From Burkholderia guangdongensis (GTDB taxonomy: Bacteria; Pseudomonadota; Gammaproteobacteria; Burkholderiales; Burkholderiaceae), in assembly GCF_013403875.1 (NCBI RefSeq), contig NZ_JACBNX010000034.1:1-37215 (forward strand): DNA of 37,215 bases. The letters are read 5' to 3'. A model generated the notes under the pieces. That model was not told the origin of the DNA, did not search any database, and saw only the letters and a program-made list of their open reading frames with translations. The translations under genes were made by a program, and so were the position numbers. Below are positions 6,623-14,986 of this stretch, one piece after another. Each line of letters begins with the position of its first letter. Position 1 is the stretch's first letter.

Positions 6623-7633
6623 TCAGGCGCGGCCACCGGCTCTATCTGAGATGCGCAGGCGCTCGTGCCAAGTGCCCTGGCGAATTTCTAGAATTTCGTC
6701 CGGGGTAAGTTCGTCGATACATTCAGCATAAAGATCCCCGTCGACCCTGCTGCCCAGTATCTGTAGAACCCGTGGATGCAAGTCAAACTCCGGATGCCAA
6801 GAAAGCGCGTGACCGACAAACACGACCTCGTCTTCCTCATCGGTCAAGCCATAGCGCCGAGCCCTCAGCGCCGCCGCCACGGCTGCATCGACCTCATGTT
6901 GTTTCGGCTGGCGATCCAGATCGTACGCATGCAGTGCAAGTGCGCGATTGACGATGCCGTGGCAATGGATCACCTGCCACTGTGCCGCGTCGAGCACCAA
7001 GTCATCCCGTCGGCCCGTGGTATTCATGCGCGTTACGGGTACCGCTCCCGCGTCAAGGGTATGCCACGCCTGGATGGGGCCCAGCAAGGCGTGCTGCTGC
7101 ACTGGAGTCAAAAGAGGCCAGAGCAGAGCCTGTGCACGAGGATCGTAAAATCTCAGCAAGCAAAGACGGCCCTGATCGTCGTTCTGAAGCGCGAGACGAG
7201 AGCAATGTACAGCGACCTCCCCCCTTGATGCGGAAGCGGCCAGCCAGCCACCGATGCGCTGCCCCAACCCTTCAGCCATCGATTGCGTGCGCCTATCCTC
7301 GAACGCCAGTCGCACACTTTCTTCCAGCGCGGCAACACCGTGATCAGTTTTGAGATCGAGTTCGAGGAGATAAGGGTAATGTGCCGGCGAAACCGCTTCG
7401 TGATCTATTACCACGTCGGTCTTGGGTAGGTCCGCGAAGAACGGGTTGTCACCAGCATCGTCGGCCAGCGGATCCCGCTGACTGGGGTCGACGAGCAGCA
7501 GGCAACGCATGTCCGGATGCTGGTTAAACCAACTCTTTAATGCACTGACCTGCTCGCGAATCCTCACCTCCTCCGCCACGGAATCGTCCGCTTCATTTCC
7601 ATCGCGCCCTCGCTGTGTCTGCATGTATGACAT
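6623..7633 (-). CDS. DUF4123 T6SS effector adaptor/chaperone (Tap/TEC/VasW type)
   Basis: The 336-residue soluble protein has DUF4123 character in its first half: CLLLVDPSQRDP, then YPYLLELDL, and later LLRFYDPRAQALLWPLLTPVQQ, the F-Y-D-P-R signature of the family. DUF4123 proteins bind MIX or other effectors and load them onto a VgrG. A C-terminal region of about 110 residues with H-x-Y-D-L-D and G-L-x-D-E-E-D segments may be the effector-specific part. ATG at 7633 is chosen because GGAG lies 8 bp upstream and it is 4 bp after the vgrG stop; the longer open frame upstream overlaps vgrG and is Arg-rich nonsense. In V. cholerae the equivalent VasW is needed for VasX. Confidence 0.85.
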   Translation of the reverse strand: MSYMQTQRGRDGNEADDSVAEEVRIREQVSALKSWFNQHPDMRCLLLVDPSQRDPLADDAGDNPFFADLPKTDVVIDHEAVSPAHYPYLLELDLKTDHGVAALEESVRLAFEDRRTQSMAEGLGQRIGGWLAASASRGEVAVHCSRLALQNDDQGRLCLLRFYDPRAQALLWPLLTPVQQHALLGPIQAWHTLDAGAVPVTRMNTTGRRDDLVLDAAQWQVIHCHGIVNRALALHAYDLDRQPKQHEVDAAVAAALRARRYGLTDEEDEVVFVGHALSWHPEFDLHPRVLQILGSRVDGDLYAECIDELTPDEILEIRQGTWHERLRISDRAGGRA

Positions 7634-7637
7634 CGAC

Positions 7638-10073
7638 TTACTCCAGCACGACGGTTGACGCGCTATTGGCGGACGCCGACGCCGTCTGCCAGGAACATCC
7701 CTTCGTGACGCTCGTGATCTGTGCAGGCAAGCGCATGGACGACGCCCCCTGTTTACTCCACGACGCGCCCTTCTCAAGAATTCGGCCGGTTGTCCCGTTC
7801 TCGATCAGGTCCGGCGTGATCTTGATGTACGACCCGCCTGCTCCAATCCAGATCTCTTTGTCCGCCGAAATCACGACCCGACCGTCGACGCTTGTGATGT
7901 TCAGATCCTGCTGCGAAGTCAACGCCATGGCATCGCTTTTCGCCTGGATCTCGACCTTGCCCTTCGCTGCAAACAGCTTGATCCCTGCGTTCTGCGCGAA
8001 CAGGCTAATCCTCTCCATCACACTCGCGATCAGCGATTTGCCGGCCGCCACGTGCACGCTCTTGCCACTGACGATATTGACCTGCTGGTTCGCCGTGACC
8101 TGCGCCGACTCCTGCGTCGACAGCCCCACGCCTGCGGGACTCGCCATCAGCATGATCGGTGTTGAAAAGCCGTTCGCGTTGCCCGTGCCGCCGCCGCCCG
8201 TGCGTCCACCGCTGCCGGCTCCGCCGCTCACGTTATAGTGCGTCGCGTCGGTAAACTTCTTGAGCGCGTCCTGCCCCTCCTGCAAGCTCTCCGCCTGATT
8301 CGCCGAACTCGCCTGCGACGTCAACTCAACCACGCTTTCCGCGCTCGCCAACTGCTCGGACGCCGCCGTTACATTCAACGGCTGGTTGACGGCGGCCGAG
8401 TGCGTCGACACGAACAAACCCTGCCCCGCCCGAATAGCGCCGTAGGCATCTGATTTGAGGTCAAAACCACTGCCGAGAAATGCACCACGCGTATTGTCCG
8501 TCTGCTGGATCAGGTACCCGAGATGCAAGTGAGACTGATAACTGCTCGAGTAAAGGTGAACCCGATTCTGCTGTGTCGAGTCGTCCATCACGAGCTGGTT
8601 GTAGCCGGTGCCGCCGTACTCGCGAGAGCGTTGACCGGACAGCAATCCATTCGTATGCCACACCGGCTGCGTCGCGCCCCCGTACATCCTCGCGATAATG
8701 ACAGGCCTGTCACAATCACCCTCCATGAAACCGACGACCACCTCGTCGCCCTTCCGTAGCGGCTGAATCCCGCCACGATTCGAGCCCGCATCAAGGAACG
8801 TCGGGCGCACCCAGCACGACGCACGTTCATCCTGGCCGTTGCGGCGGTTCCAGTGGAACCACACCTTCACGCGGTTCAACGAGTCCGTATAGACCTCTTC
8901 GCCGCTTGGCCCAGCGACGATCGCGTTCTGCAACTGCATCGCCGGCTTTTTGTGCTCGAACGGGCTGCGGAAAGGAACGTTGCGGGGCTGCGCTTCAACC
9001 GTCACCTGAAAGAAACCTTCGCCGCCATCCGCGTGGCTCACCGTCGCACCAACCTTCGCCTCCGCGATTTCCGCGGCCAGTCCGTCGGGAAAATCCCCCA
9101 CCTCATCCAGACCGGGCAGATTATTGCGGATTAACCAGTCAACCCCGAGCAGCACGAATTCACGATCCGGCTGGCTTCCGGCGTCATGGACCGGATGGCC
9201 GTGCAATTCGAAGCGCCGCCCAGGCATCGCACAGCGCAAGCCGCCCACTCCGTGGAAGCGCTTCATTCGCGACTTCCTCTCCTCAAGCCGAATCTGCGCG
9301 AGGCGCTCGCCCTGCTCCCGGTCCGACCACATGTACGCGCCCGGGTAGTCGTAGACTTCACCGTCCGTCGGCAACTGGCTCTGCGTATCGGTGACGCCCT
9401 GAACTTGCCGGGGAAGATCAGGTCGCTTGTAGTCGAACGAGCGCGATGTCAGTTGAGCACTTTCGATCTGAAGCTGCTCCTTCCACTGTACGAATCCGTC
9501 CATTTCGCCGCTGAATCCCATGTGACTGAACTCGACAATGGACCGTTTCAGTTGCGGGACAAAATACACGTCGTCTGTCAGAACCATCACGTGCGACCGG
9601 CCGTCGTCAGCCTGCTCGAAGTACGGAAACACGCCCACTTCTTCAAGGCTGCGGTTGACGAAGTTCAGGTCGTATTCCCACTGCACCCGATTCGAATAAG
9701 ACGGCAGCGGCTTGTGGAGATCGTAACGGAACGCACCGCGCGCTTGGGGGTGCTCATTGAAGACGTCAGTCAGAATCTGTTCGCCGTCCTGTTCCTGCCA
9801 GTCGCGCATGTCGCGACGCAGGCGCAAGAAATAGAGCCAGGACGAGAATGCCAGCTTGTAATAGGTCAACGCCCCATCGAATCCCAGCCGACTGAATCTG
9901 TGAACGTAACCGTGGATCGGCATGTACGTGCCGTCCGTCTGTTGAATCCAGAGCGTGACGGGCTTGGCAAGTAGCGCGTTGAGTTCGATCTGACTACCGC
10001 GTGGTGAAACGGCATCAATCACGAATTCATAATCGCGGCCCAGTTTAGCCGTTCCTTTCACATAGAGTGGCAA
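7638..10073 (-). CDS. vgrG: VgrG spike protein (open frame after an internal nonsense codon)
   Basis: This is a T6SS spike trimer subunit. The frame holds the gp27-like region (KLGRDYEFVIDAVSPRG, then IHGYVHRFSRLGFDGALTYY, and RRDMRDWQ), the gp5-like OB fold (VWFHWNRRNGQDERASCWVR, then VGFMEGDCDRPVIIARMYGG) and a C-terminal DUF2345-like beta region with repeated alternating residues. A Gly-rich insert (SGGAGSGGRTGGGGTG) separates the last parts. The 811-residue frame begins at a TTG (10073) with no convincing ribosome binding site and lacks the usual first beta-strand. That strand (YNRLVKLDTPLGVDWL) is encoded in frame just upstream but behind a TAA (see 10122-10169). It is probably a damaged gene, unless an alternative start gives a working spike. 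Confidence 0.88.
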   Translation of the reverse strand: MPLYVKGTAKLGRDYEFVIDAVSPRGSQIELNALLAKPVTLWIQQTDGTYMPIHGYVHRFSRLGFDGALTYYKLAFSSWLYFLRLRRDMRDWQEQDGEQILTDVFNEHPQARGAFRYDLHKPLPSYSNRVQWEYDLNFVNRSLEEVGVFPYFEQADDGRSHVMVLTDDVYFVPQLKRSIVEFSHMGFSGEMDGFVQWKEQLQIESAQLTSRSFDYKRPDLPRQVQGVTDTQSQLPTDGEVYDYPGAYMWSDREQGERLAQIRLEERKSRMKRFHGVGGLRCAMPGRRFELHGHPVHDAGSQPDREFVLLGVDWLIRNNLPGLDEVGDFPDGLAAEIAEAKVGATVSHADGGEGFFQVTVEAQPRNVPFRSPFEHKKPAMQLQNAIVAGPSGEEVYTDSLNRVKVWFHWNRRNGQDERASCWVRPTFLDAGSNRGGIQPLRKGDEVVVGFMEGDCDRPVIIARMYGGATQPVWHTNGLLSGQRSREYGGTGYNQLVMDDSTQQNRVHLYSSSYQSHLHLGYLIQQTDNTRGAFLGSGFDLKSDAYGAIRAGQGLFVSTHSAAVNQPLNVTAASEQLASAESVVELTSQASSANQAESLQEGQDALKKFTDATHYNVSGGAGSGGRTGGGGTGNANGFSTPIMLMASPAGVGLSTQESAQVTANQQVNIVSGKSVHVAAGKSLIASVMERISLFAQNAGIKLFAAKGKVEIQAKSDAMALTSQQDLNITSVDGRVVISADKEIWIGAGGSYIKITPDLIENGTTGRILEKGASWSKQGASSMRLPAQITSVTKGCSWQTASASANSASTVVLE

Positions 10074-10121
10074 TAACCAGTCGACGCCAAGCGGCGTGTC
10101 GAGTTTGACAAGACGATTGTA

Positions 10122-10169
10122 TTACGCGTTGCCCAGACGCAACGTCTTATAAAGCGCGGTTTGGCCCAT
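10122..10169 (-). pseudogene. vgrG: vgrG 5' end with in-frame TAA at codon 16
   Basis: ATG at 10169, with AAGGG 8 bp upstream, starts MGQTALYKTLRLGNA followed by TAA (10124-10122). In the same frame, directly after the stop, the sequence continues YNRLVKLDTPLGVDWLLPLY and runs into the long VgrG frame without a shift. This is the normal beginning of a VgrG of this type. A single C-to-T change (CAA to TAA, for example) would explain it. Without the stop the protein would be 843 residues. A sequencing error cannot be excluded from one sequence. Confidence 0.65.
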
Positions 10170-10520
10170 GCAACTTGCCCTTGGTTGGTATTCAGGTGGG
10201 GTTTCTGCCGAGCGCTGATTATAAGTTCCTTTCTGAACAACACGATAGTGCCAATCGGCCACCCACCAATCTCAATAAATTTACGGCCCAGCACAAAGTC
10301 AAATTTACCAATTCAGCGCAAAATAGGTAATTATTGCCAATTTAACTGTAATCCAGTTTTTTCATTCACATATCACCTACTTGTGCACGGCCAGATCCGG
10401 CCGCTCCGCTGATGCATTTCCGCGTCAGCGCACTTCGGTCGGGAGTTTCCGTGATCTCTCATCCCCCTACCTTTGTGCTGGGTAGTTGAATTGAAATCTG
10501 ACGGACACCGCTTCCGCCAG
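10170..10520. other. Intergenic DNA upstream of vgrG, AT-rich in part
   Basis: The stretch from vgrG to the terminator at 10521 holds no convincing gene. About 10270-10385 is clearly AT-rich compared with everything to the right and probably contains the promoter of the T6SS module. On the minus strand TTGACT occurs around 10290, but no good -10 hexamer follows at 16-18 bp. A TGGCAC at 10253-10248 lacks the paired TTGC of a sigma54 site. Confidence 0.4.
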
Positions 10521-10558
10521 AAAATCCCGCTCAGGCTTGTCCAATAAGGCGGGATTTT
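10521..10558 (+). terminator. Intrinsic terminator, bidirectional but stronger on plus strand
   Basis: AAAATCCCGC (10521-10530) pairs with GCGGGATTTT (10549-10558) around an 18-nt loop. On the plus strand the stem is followed by a long T-rich tract (TTTTTTCTTTTT), a strong terminator. On the minus strand only four T residues follow. It can end the cupin transcript coming from the right, but the plus-strand polarity suggests that something is also transcribed toward it from the left. Confidence 0.7.
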
Positions 10559-10685
10559 TTCTTTTTCGTGCTACCCGCATCTCAACCCGCACATGACGTC
10601 GCCTCACTCGCCCCAGGAAACCGGCGATCAGGGTGTGAGCGCATAACCCCTCCCGCCCTGCGACGCGTAGTATCCGCCCTATCAT

Positions 10686-11018
10686 TCAGCGTTCATGATA
10701 GATCGCCAGCCAGACGGTTTGCTCTTCCGCATGCGTCCACGCGACGCGATGCCGGCAATGCGGCTCGATCAGCACGTAGTCGCCGGGACGCAGCTCGAGC
10801 AGCGTCGAGTTCTCTTCGAACTCGAGCACGGCGGCGCCCGACAGCAGCACAACCCATTCGGCGCGCGAGTCGTCATACCAGAACCCCTCTGGACTCGCGT
10901 GCCCCATCGACACGATCCGCTCCACGTTCAGGCGCCGCCCCGTGACGAGCATGTCGATTTGCTCATCGCCGCCGCGCTTCTCTTTGAAGCTGAACAGGTT
11001 ACCGGTTTGAAGTTGCAT
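10686..11018 (-). CDS. Small cupin-domain protein
   Basis: The 110-residue single-domain cupin has the second cupin motif in recognisable form: LELRPGDYVLIEPHCRHRVAWT (P-G-D, then H-x(2)-H), preceded by AEWVVLLSGAAVLEFEE as motif 1, in which metal-ligand histidines are mostly absent. One-domain cupins of this type are usually uncharacterised; metal binding is uncertain because of the degenerate first motif. A GAGG 7 bp before the ATG at 11018 supports this start. It stands alone, with a terminator about 130 bp downstream that isolates it from the T6SS island. Confidence 0.75.
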   Translation of the reverse strand: MQLQTGNLFSFKEKRGGDEQIDMLVTGRRLNVERIVSMGHASPEGFWYDDSRAEWVVLLSGAAVLEFEENSTLLELRPGDYVLIEPHCRHRVAWTHAEEQTVWLAIYHER

Positions 11019-11331
11019 AGCTCGACCTCACGTCAACCTTCGTGCGAAGGCGGTTGGCTCAAACGTGCCGGGAAAATCTCCACTGTAGTCTGGGAGCCGT
11101 CAGTGCAGGAGGCAAGGACTCAGCGAACCGCGCGCAACCCTTCCGGCCTGCTAGACTGGACGGCGACATCGGCATGGCACCGGCGATTGAAGAGCCCATA
11201 TCCTTTCTCTCGTATGACGAGGCGAAAATTCAGCAGGCGCCATGCGATAGGGTGCCGCGGTTGGCTGCGTCCAAAATCATCGGCGAATGGGGTGCATTGC
11301 GCATCGCCATTCCACTTCCACGGAACAATCG
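11019..11331. other. Intergenic region, no gene recognised
   Basis: This 313-bp divergent region separates the cupin and DUF3455 genes. It presumably contains both promoters, but I found no clear hexamer pair, and the short open frames through it show no recognisable protein character. Confidence 0.4.
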
Positions 11332-11862
11332 ATGAAAGCGCAATCTACGCTCACAAAACGGCTCGTCGCTCCAGGCGTCGTGGCACTTGCCTGCTATACG
11401 CTTGCGTCGCCGGCTACGGCGCAGGACGCGTCGCTTACCAATACGCTTGATGTTCCGGGTACGCGGGCCGTGGCATCGCTCGAAGCGAGCGGCGTACAAA
11501 TCTACGAATGCAAGCAAAACAGCGACGGCACATTCCAGTGGACGTTCAAAGCACCGGATGCGTATCTGTACGACGACGCGGGCGCGCTCGCGGTGCGTCA
11601 CTTCGCAGGGCCGTCATGGCGTGCAAACGACGGCAGCCAGATCCAGGGGAAGGTGCTTCGGCAAGCGCCCAGCAACACACCGAACAGCATCCCGCAGTTA
11701 TTGCTCACCGTCCAAAGCATCGGCGCGAAGGGCATGCTCTCTGACGTTCAGTATGTGCAGCGCCTCGCCACCGTCGGCGGCGTCGCGCCCGCTCGCCCTT
11801 GCACGAGCACCGGCGAGGAAGGTCGTTCACCCTACCTCGCCCGATACGTGTTTCTGCGCTGA
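11332..11862 (+). CDS. Exported DUF3455-family protein
   Basis: The 176-residue product starts MKAQSTLTKRLVAPGVVALA with a signal peptide and a likely signal peptidase I site after ATAQ (about residues 30-33). The mature part has VQIYECKQNSDGTFQWTFKAPDA, a following HFAGPSWRANDGSQI, and IPQLLLTVQS. That layout fits the DUF3455 family, small secreted proteins of unknown function. Two cysteines in the mature part (one in YECK, one near the end) could pair in the periplasm. GGAA 7 bp before the ATG at 11332 decides the start. It has no cotranscribed neighbour. The function is unknown. Confidence 0.7.
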   Translation: MKAQSTLTKRLVAPGVVALACYTLASPATAQDASLTNTLDVPGTRAVASLEASGVQIYECKQNSDGTFQWTFKAPDAYLYDDAGALAVRHFAGPSWRANDGSQIQGKVLRQAPSNTPNSIPQLLLTVQSIGAKGMLSDVQYVQRLATVGGVAPARPCTSTGEEGRSPYLARYVFLR

Positions 11863-12095
11863 ACGTCAGGATCACGCGTTCGACGTCGTCGCTCGAGCAT
11901 CTGCGCGAAAACCTGGCGGCTGACCCGCTTATCCTCCCGACCGGCGCACTTGAAAAGCCGGACGGCGCGATTTGAACGGGCGCCGGCTTCGGGCGTAGCA
12001 TGGGCATGCGGGTCGCCCCCCATCCTGACCGATCGTCGGCACACGATCGCCCGGCCACAGTCAGCGATGCGTAAGGATCCGCCAAAGGGGTTTCG

Positions 12096-14915
12096 ATGCG
12101 CTCGCAAGCGAAGTCCGTCTCGCGCCGGAGGCGCTACGCGATCACGGCTGCCGTCGTCGTCGCCGGCCTGATCGTCGCCGGGCGCATCACCGGCGTGCTG
12201 GTCGACTGGCTCTGGTTCTCGTCGGTCGGCTACGCGGGCGTCTTCTGGACCATCCTGTCCGCCAAGGTGCTGCTGTTCGTCGCCGTTTTCGCCGGGTCGG
12301 CCGCCGCGATCGGCGCGTCGGGGTTGCTCGCCCATCGCTACGCATCACGCGTCGACATCTGGCAGGTGGAAACGCGTTCGACGACGCGTGCCGACGATGC
12401 GATCCACGCGCTGGTGGCCCAGTTCGCGTCGCGCATTCCGTGGCGCGCGATCATCGCAATCGCCGCCACGCTCCTCGGGCTCGCGCTCGCCGGCCACGCG
12501 GCGTCGAACTGGAGCCTCGCGCTTCGCTTTCTTCATCAGGTGCCGTTCGGCGAGCGCGATCCGATCTTCGGCAAGGACATCGGCTTCTATCTGTTCTCGC
12601 TGCCCGCGTGGATCGCGCTGAAGAACCTGCTGCTGCAGACGGTGCTCTGCTGCGCGATCGTCGCTGCCGGCGTCTACTGGCTGCGCGGCGACGTCACGCT
12701 CCGGCCGCCGAGGGCGCTCTCGTCCGCCGCGGCCGCTCACGGGTCGGCACTGCTGGCGCTGATCTTCCTGCTGAAAGCGTGGTCATGGTGGCTCGACCGC
12801 TTTCTGCTGCTCTACGACAACAACGGCGTCGTGGTCGGCGCCGGCTATACCGACGTCCACGTCGTGCTGCCGGTACTGTGGCTGCTCGCCGGCCTCGCGC
12901 TCGCCGCAGCCGTCGCGCTGTCGATCAACATGCGAAGGCCCGGTTACCGATTGCCTGCCGTGTCGGTGCTGCTGGTGATCGGCTGCTCGCTCGCGCTTCG
13001 CGCCGTCTATCCGGCGCTGTTTCAGCGGTTCTACGTCAAGCCGAGCGAGCTGCAACTGGAGACGCCCTATATCGAACACAACATCGCGCTGACGAGACGG
13101 GCCTACGGCCTCGCGCAAATCGAGGTCAAGCCGTTCGCGGCCGAGCAGGACCTGAATCTCGCGTCGCTGCAGGCCAATCGCGCGACCATCGACAATATTC
13201 GGCTGTGGGATGTGAAGCCGCTGGCGGATACCTACGCGCAGTTGCAGGAGATCAGGACCTACTACAAGTTTTTCTCCGTGGACATCGATCGCTACCACCT
13301 CGACTCCGGTTACCGGCAGGTCATGCTGTCGGCGCGCGAGCTGGATTCGACGATGCTGCCGGAGAATGCGCGCACCTGGGTGAACCTGCATCTGCTGTTC
13401 ACGCACGGCAACGGCGTCGTGATGTCGCCGGTCACCGAGAAATCCGTGGAGGGCTTGCCGTCGCTCTATCTGCGGGATATTCCGCCCGTCGCGAACGGCG
13501 GGCCGACGATCGCCGAACCGCGCCTCTACTTCGGCGAGGGCGAGTACGGCTATGTGATCGTGAAGAGCCGTGCGCCCGAATTCGATTACCCGCAAGGGGA
13601 AAGCAACGTCTACACCCCGTATCGCGGGCGCGACGGCATCGCGATCGGCAGCATCGCGCGACGCAGCCTCTTCGCATGGCAGTTCAACGACCCGAACATC
13701 CTGCTGACCCGCTACATCAAGGATGAAAGCAGGATTCTCCTTCATCGCAACGTTCAGGACCGGATACGCACGATCGCGCCGTTCGTCGCGCTCGACCGTG
13801 ATCCGTACATCGTCGTGAGCAACGGGCGCCTGTTCTGGATACAGGACGCGTATACGACGAGCCGCTGGTTTCCGTACGCGCCGCCGGGCGTCGATGACGG
13901 CGCCAACTACATCCGCAACGCGGTCAAGGTGGTGGTCGATGCGTACGACGGCACGGTCGACTTTTACGTCAGCGATCCTGACGATCCGCTCGTGCGGACT
14001 TACGCGCGCATCTTCCCCGGCATGTTCAAGCCGCTCGACGCGATGCCGCGGGACCTTCGGCAGCATGTCCGCTACCCGGAGGACCTGTTTCTGATTCAGG
14101 CGAACCTCTACCGCGCGTACCACATGGACGCGCCGGAAGTCTTCTACAACCGCGAAGATCTGTGGCAATTCCCCCGCGAGCTGAGCGACATCGACGGCGC
14201 GGACGCCACCGGCACCCGGATGATGCCGTATTACATGATGATGCGGCTGCCCGGTGACGCGCGCGCCGGCTTCGTTCTGATGCTGCCGATGGTGCCGAGC
14301 CAGCGCGAGAACATGATCGCGTGGCTGGCCGCGCGTTGCGATTCGCCCGGGTACGGCAAGCTGGTCGTCTATACGTTCCCGAAGGACAAGCTGGTCTACG
14401 GGCCGTTTCAGATCGAAGCCCGCATTCAGCAAAGCACCGAGATTTCCCAGCAGATCTCGCTGTGGAACCAGATGGGCTCGCGCGTGATTCGCGGCCATCT
14501 GGTGGTCGTGCCGATCGACCACTCGATTCTCTATATCTCTCCGCTTTATCTGCGGGCGGCATCCGGTCAGCTGCCCGAATTGAAGCGCGTGATCGCCGCC
14601 TATGGCGATCGCGTCGTGATGGAGGAAACGCTGAACGACGCGCTGGCGGCGCTCTTCAAGGAGAACGCGCCGATGGCGACGCCGGCCACCGGCGGGTCGG
14701 ATGCGCGGGCCCGCGATGCGCTGGCGCATTACGACCGCGCGATCGAGCGACTGAAGGCGGGAGACTGGGCCGGCTTCGGTTCGGAACTCGATGCGCTCCG
14801 GCCGCTGCTGGAGTCGATGGGGGCCGGCGGCGGCACCGGCGACTATCGCGACTATCGGCCAAACACCGGGCCGAACACCAGGCCGAACGCAGGGCCGAAC
14901 GCCGGCAAACGATGA
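12096..14915 (+). CDS. UPF0182-family large membrane protein
   Basis: The 939-residue protein has about seven hydrophobic helices in its first 330 residues: around 14-31, 45-75, 112-130, 160-195, 205-230, 240-265 and 275-300. A large, probably extracytoplasmic domain with VTEKSVEGLPSLYLRDIPP and GEGEYGYVIV follows. This layout and length match UPF0182, a widespread but uncharacterised family. AAGGGG 6 bp before the ATG at 12096 supports the start. The C-terminus ends in a low-complexity tail, PNTGPNTRPNAGPNAGKR, encoded by four 12-bp tandem repeats (14857-14904), which may vary in length between strains. The gene is convergent with galK, 71 bp away. Confidence 0.85.
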   Translation: MRSQAKSVSRRRRYAITAAVVVAGLIVAGRITGVLVDWLWFSSVGYAGVFWTILSAKVLLFVAVFAGSAAAIGASGLLAHRYASRVDIWQVETRSTTRADDAIHALVAQFASRIPWRAIIAIAATLLGLALAGHAASNWSLALRFLHQVPFGERDPIFGKDIGFYLFSLPAWIALKNLLLQTVLCCAIVAAGVYWLRGDVTLRPPRALSSAAAAHGSALLALIFLLKAWSWWLDRFLLLYDNNGVVVGAGYTDVHVVLPVLWLLAGLALAAAVALSINMRRPGYRLPAVSVLLVIGCSLALRAVYPALFQRFYVKPSELQLETPYIEHNIALTRRAYGLAQIEVKPFAAEQDLNLASLQANRATIDNIRLWDVKPLADTYAQLQEIRTYYKFFSVDIDRYHLDSGYRQVMLSARELDSTMLPENARTWVNLHLLFTHGNGVVMSPVTEKSVEGLPSLYLRDIPPVANGGPTIAEPRLYFGEGEYGYVIVKSRAPEFDYPQGESNVYTPYRGRDGIAIGSIARRSLFAWQFNDPNILLTRYIKDESRILLHRNVQDRIRTIAPFVALDRDPYIVVSNGRLFWIQDAYTTSRWFPYAPPGVDDGANYIRNAVKVVVDAYDGTVDFYVSDPDDPLVRTYARIFPGMFKPLDAMPRDLRQHVRYPEDLFLIQANLYRAYHMDAPEVFYNREDLWQFPRELSDIDGADATGTRMMPYYMMMRLPGDARAGFVLMLPMVPSQRENMIAWLAARCDSPGYGKLVVYTFPKDKLVYGPFQIEARIQQSTEISQQISLWNQMGSRVIRGHLVVVPIDHSILYISPLYLRAASGQLPELKRVIAAYGDRVVMEETLNDALAALFKENAPMATPATGGSDARARDALAHYDRAIERLKAGDWAGFGSELDALRPLLESMGAGGGTGDYRDYRPNTGPNTRPNAGPNAGKR
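14857..14904. repeat. Four 12-bp tandem repeats in the UPF0182 3' end
   Basis: The units ggccaaacaccg, ggccgaacacca, ggccgaacgcag and ggccgaacgccg follow each other directly and encode a [T/A]-[G/R]-P-N tail. In-frame 12-bp units can expand or contract by slippage without destroying the protein. Confidence 0.8.
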
Positions 14916-14986
14916 TCACCGACAGGCGCGGACCGGTATTGCACACGGAACGCATCGATCCAATCGACACCGAGCGCCTGCGCGCA

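Noticed and set aside
10248..10253. Possible sigma54 promoter (TGGCAC on the minus strand) before vgrG
   Set aside because: The TTGC element is not present at the required spacing.
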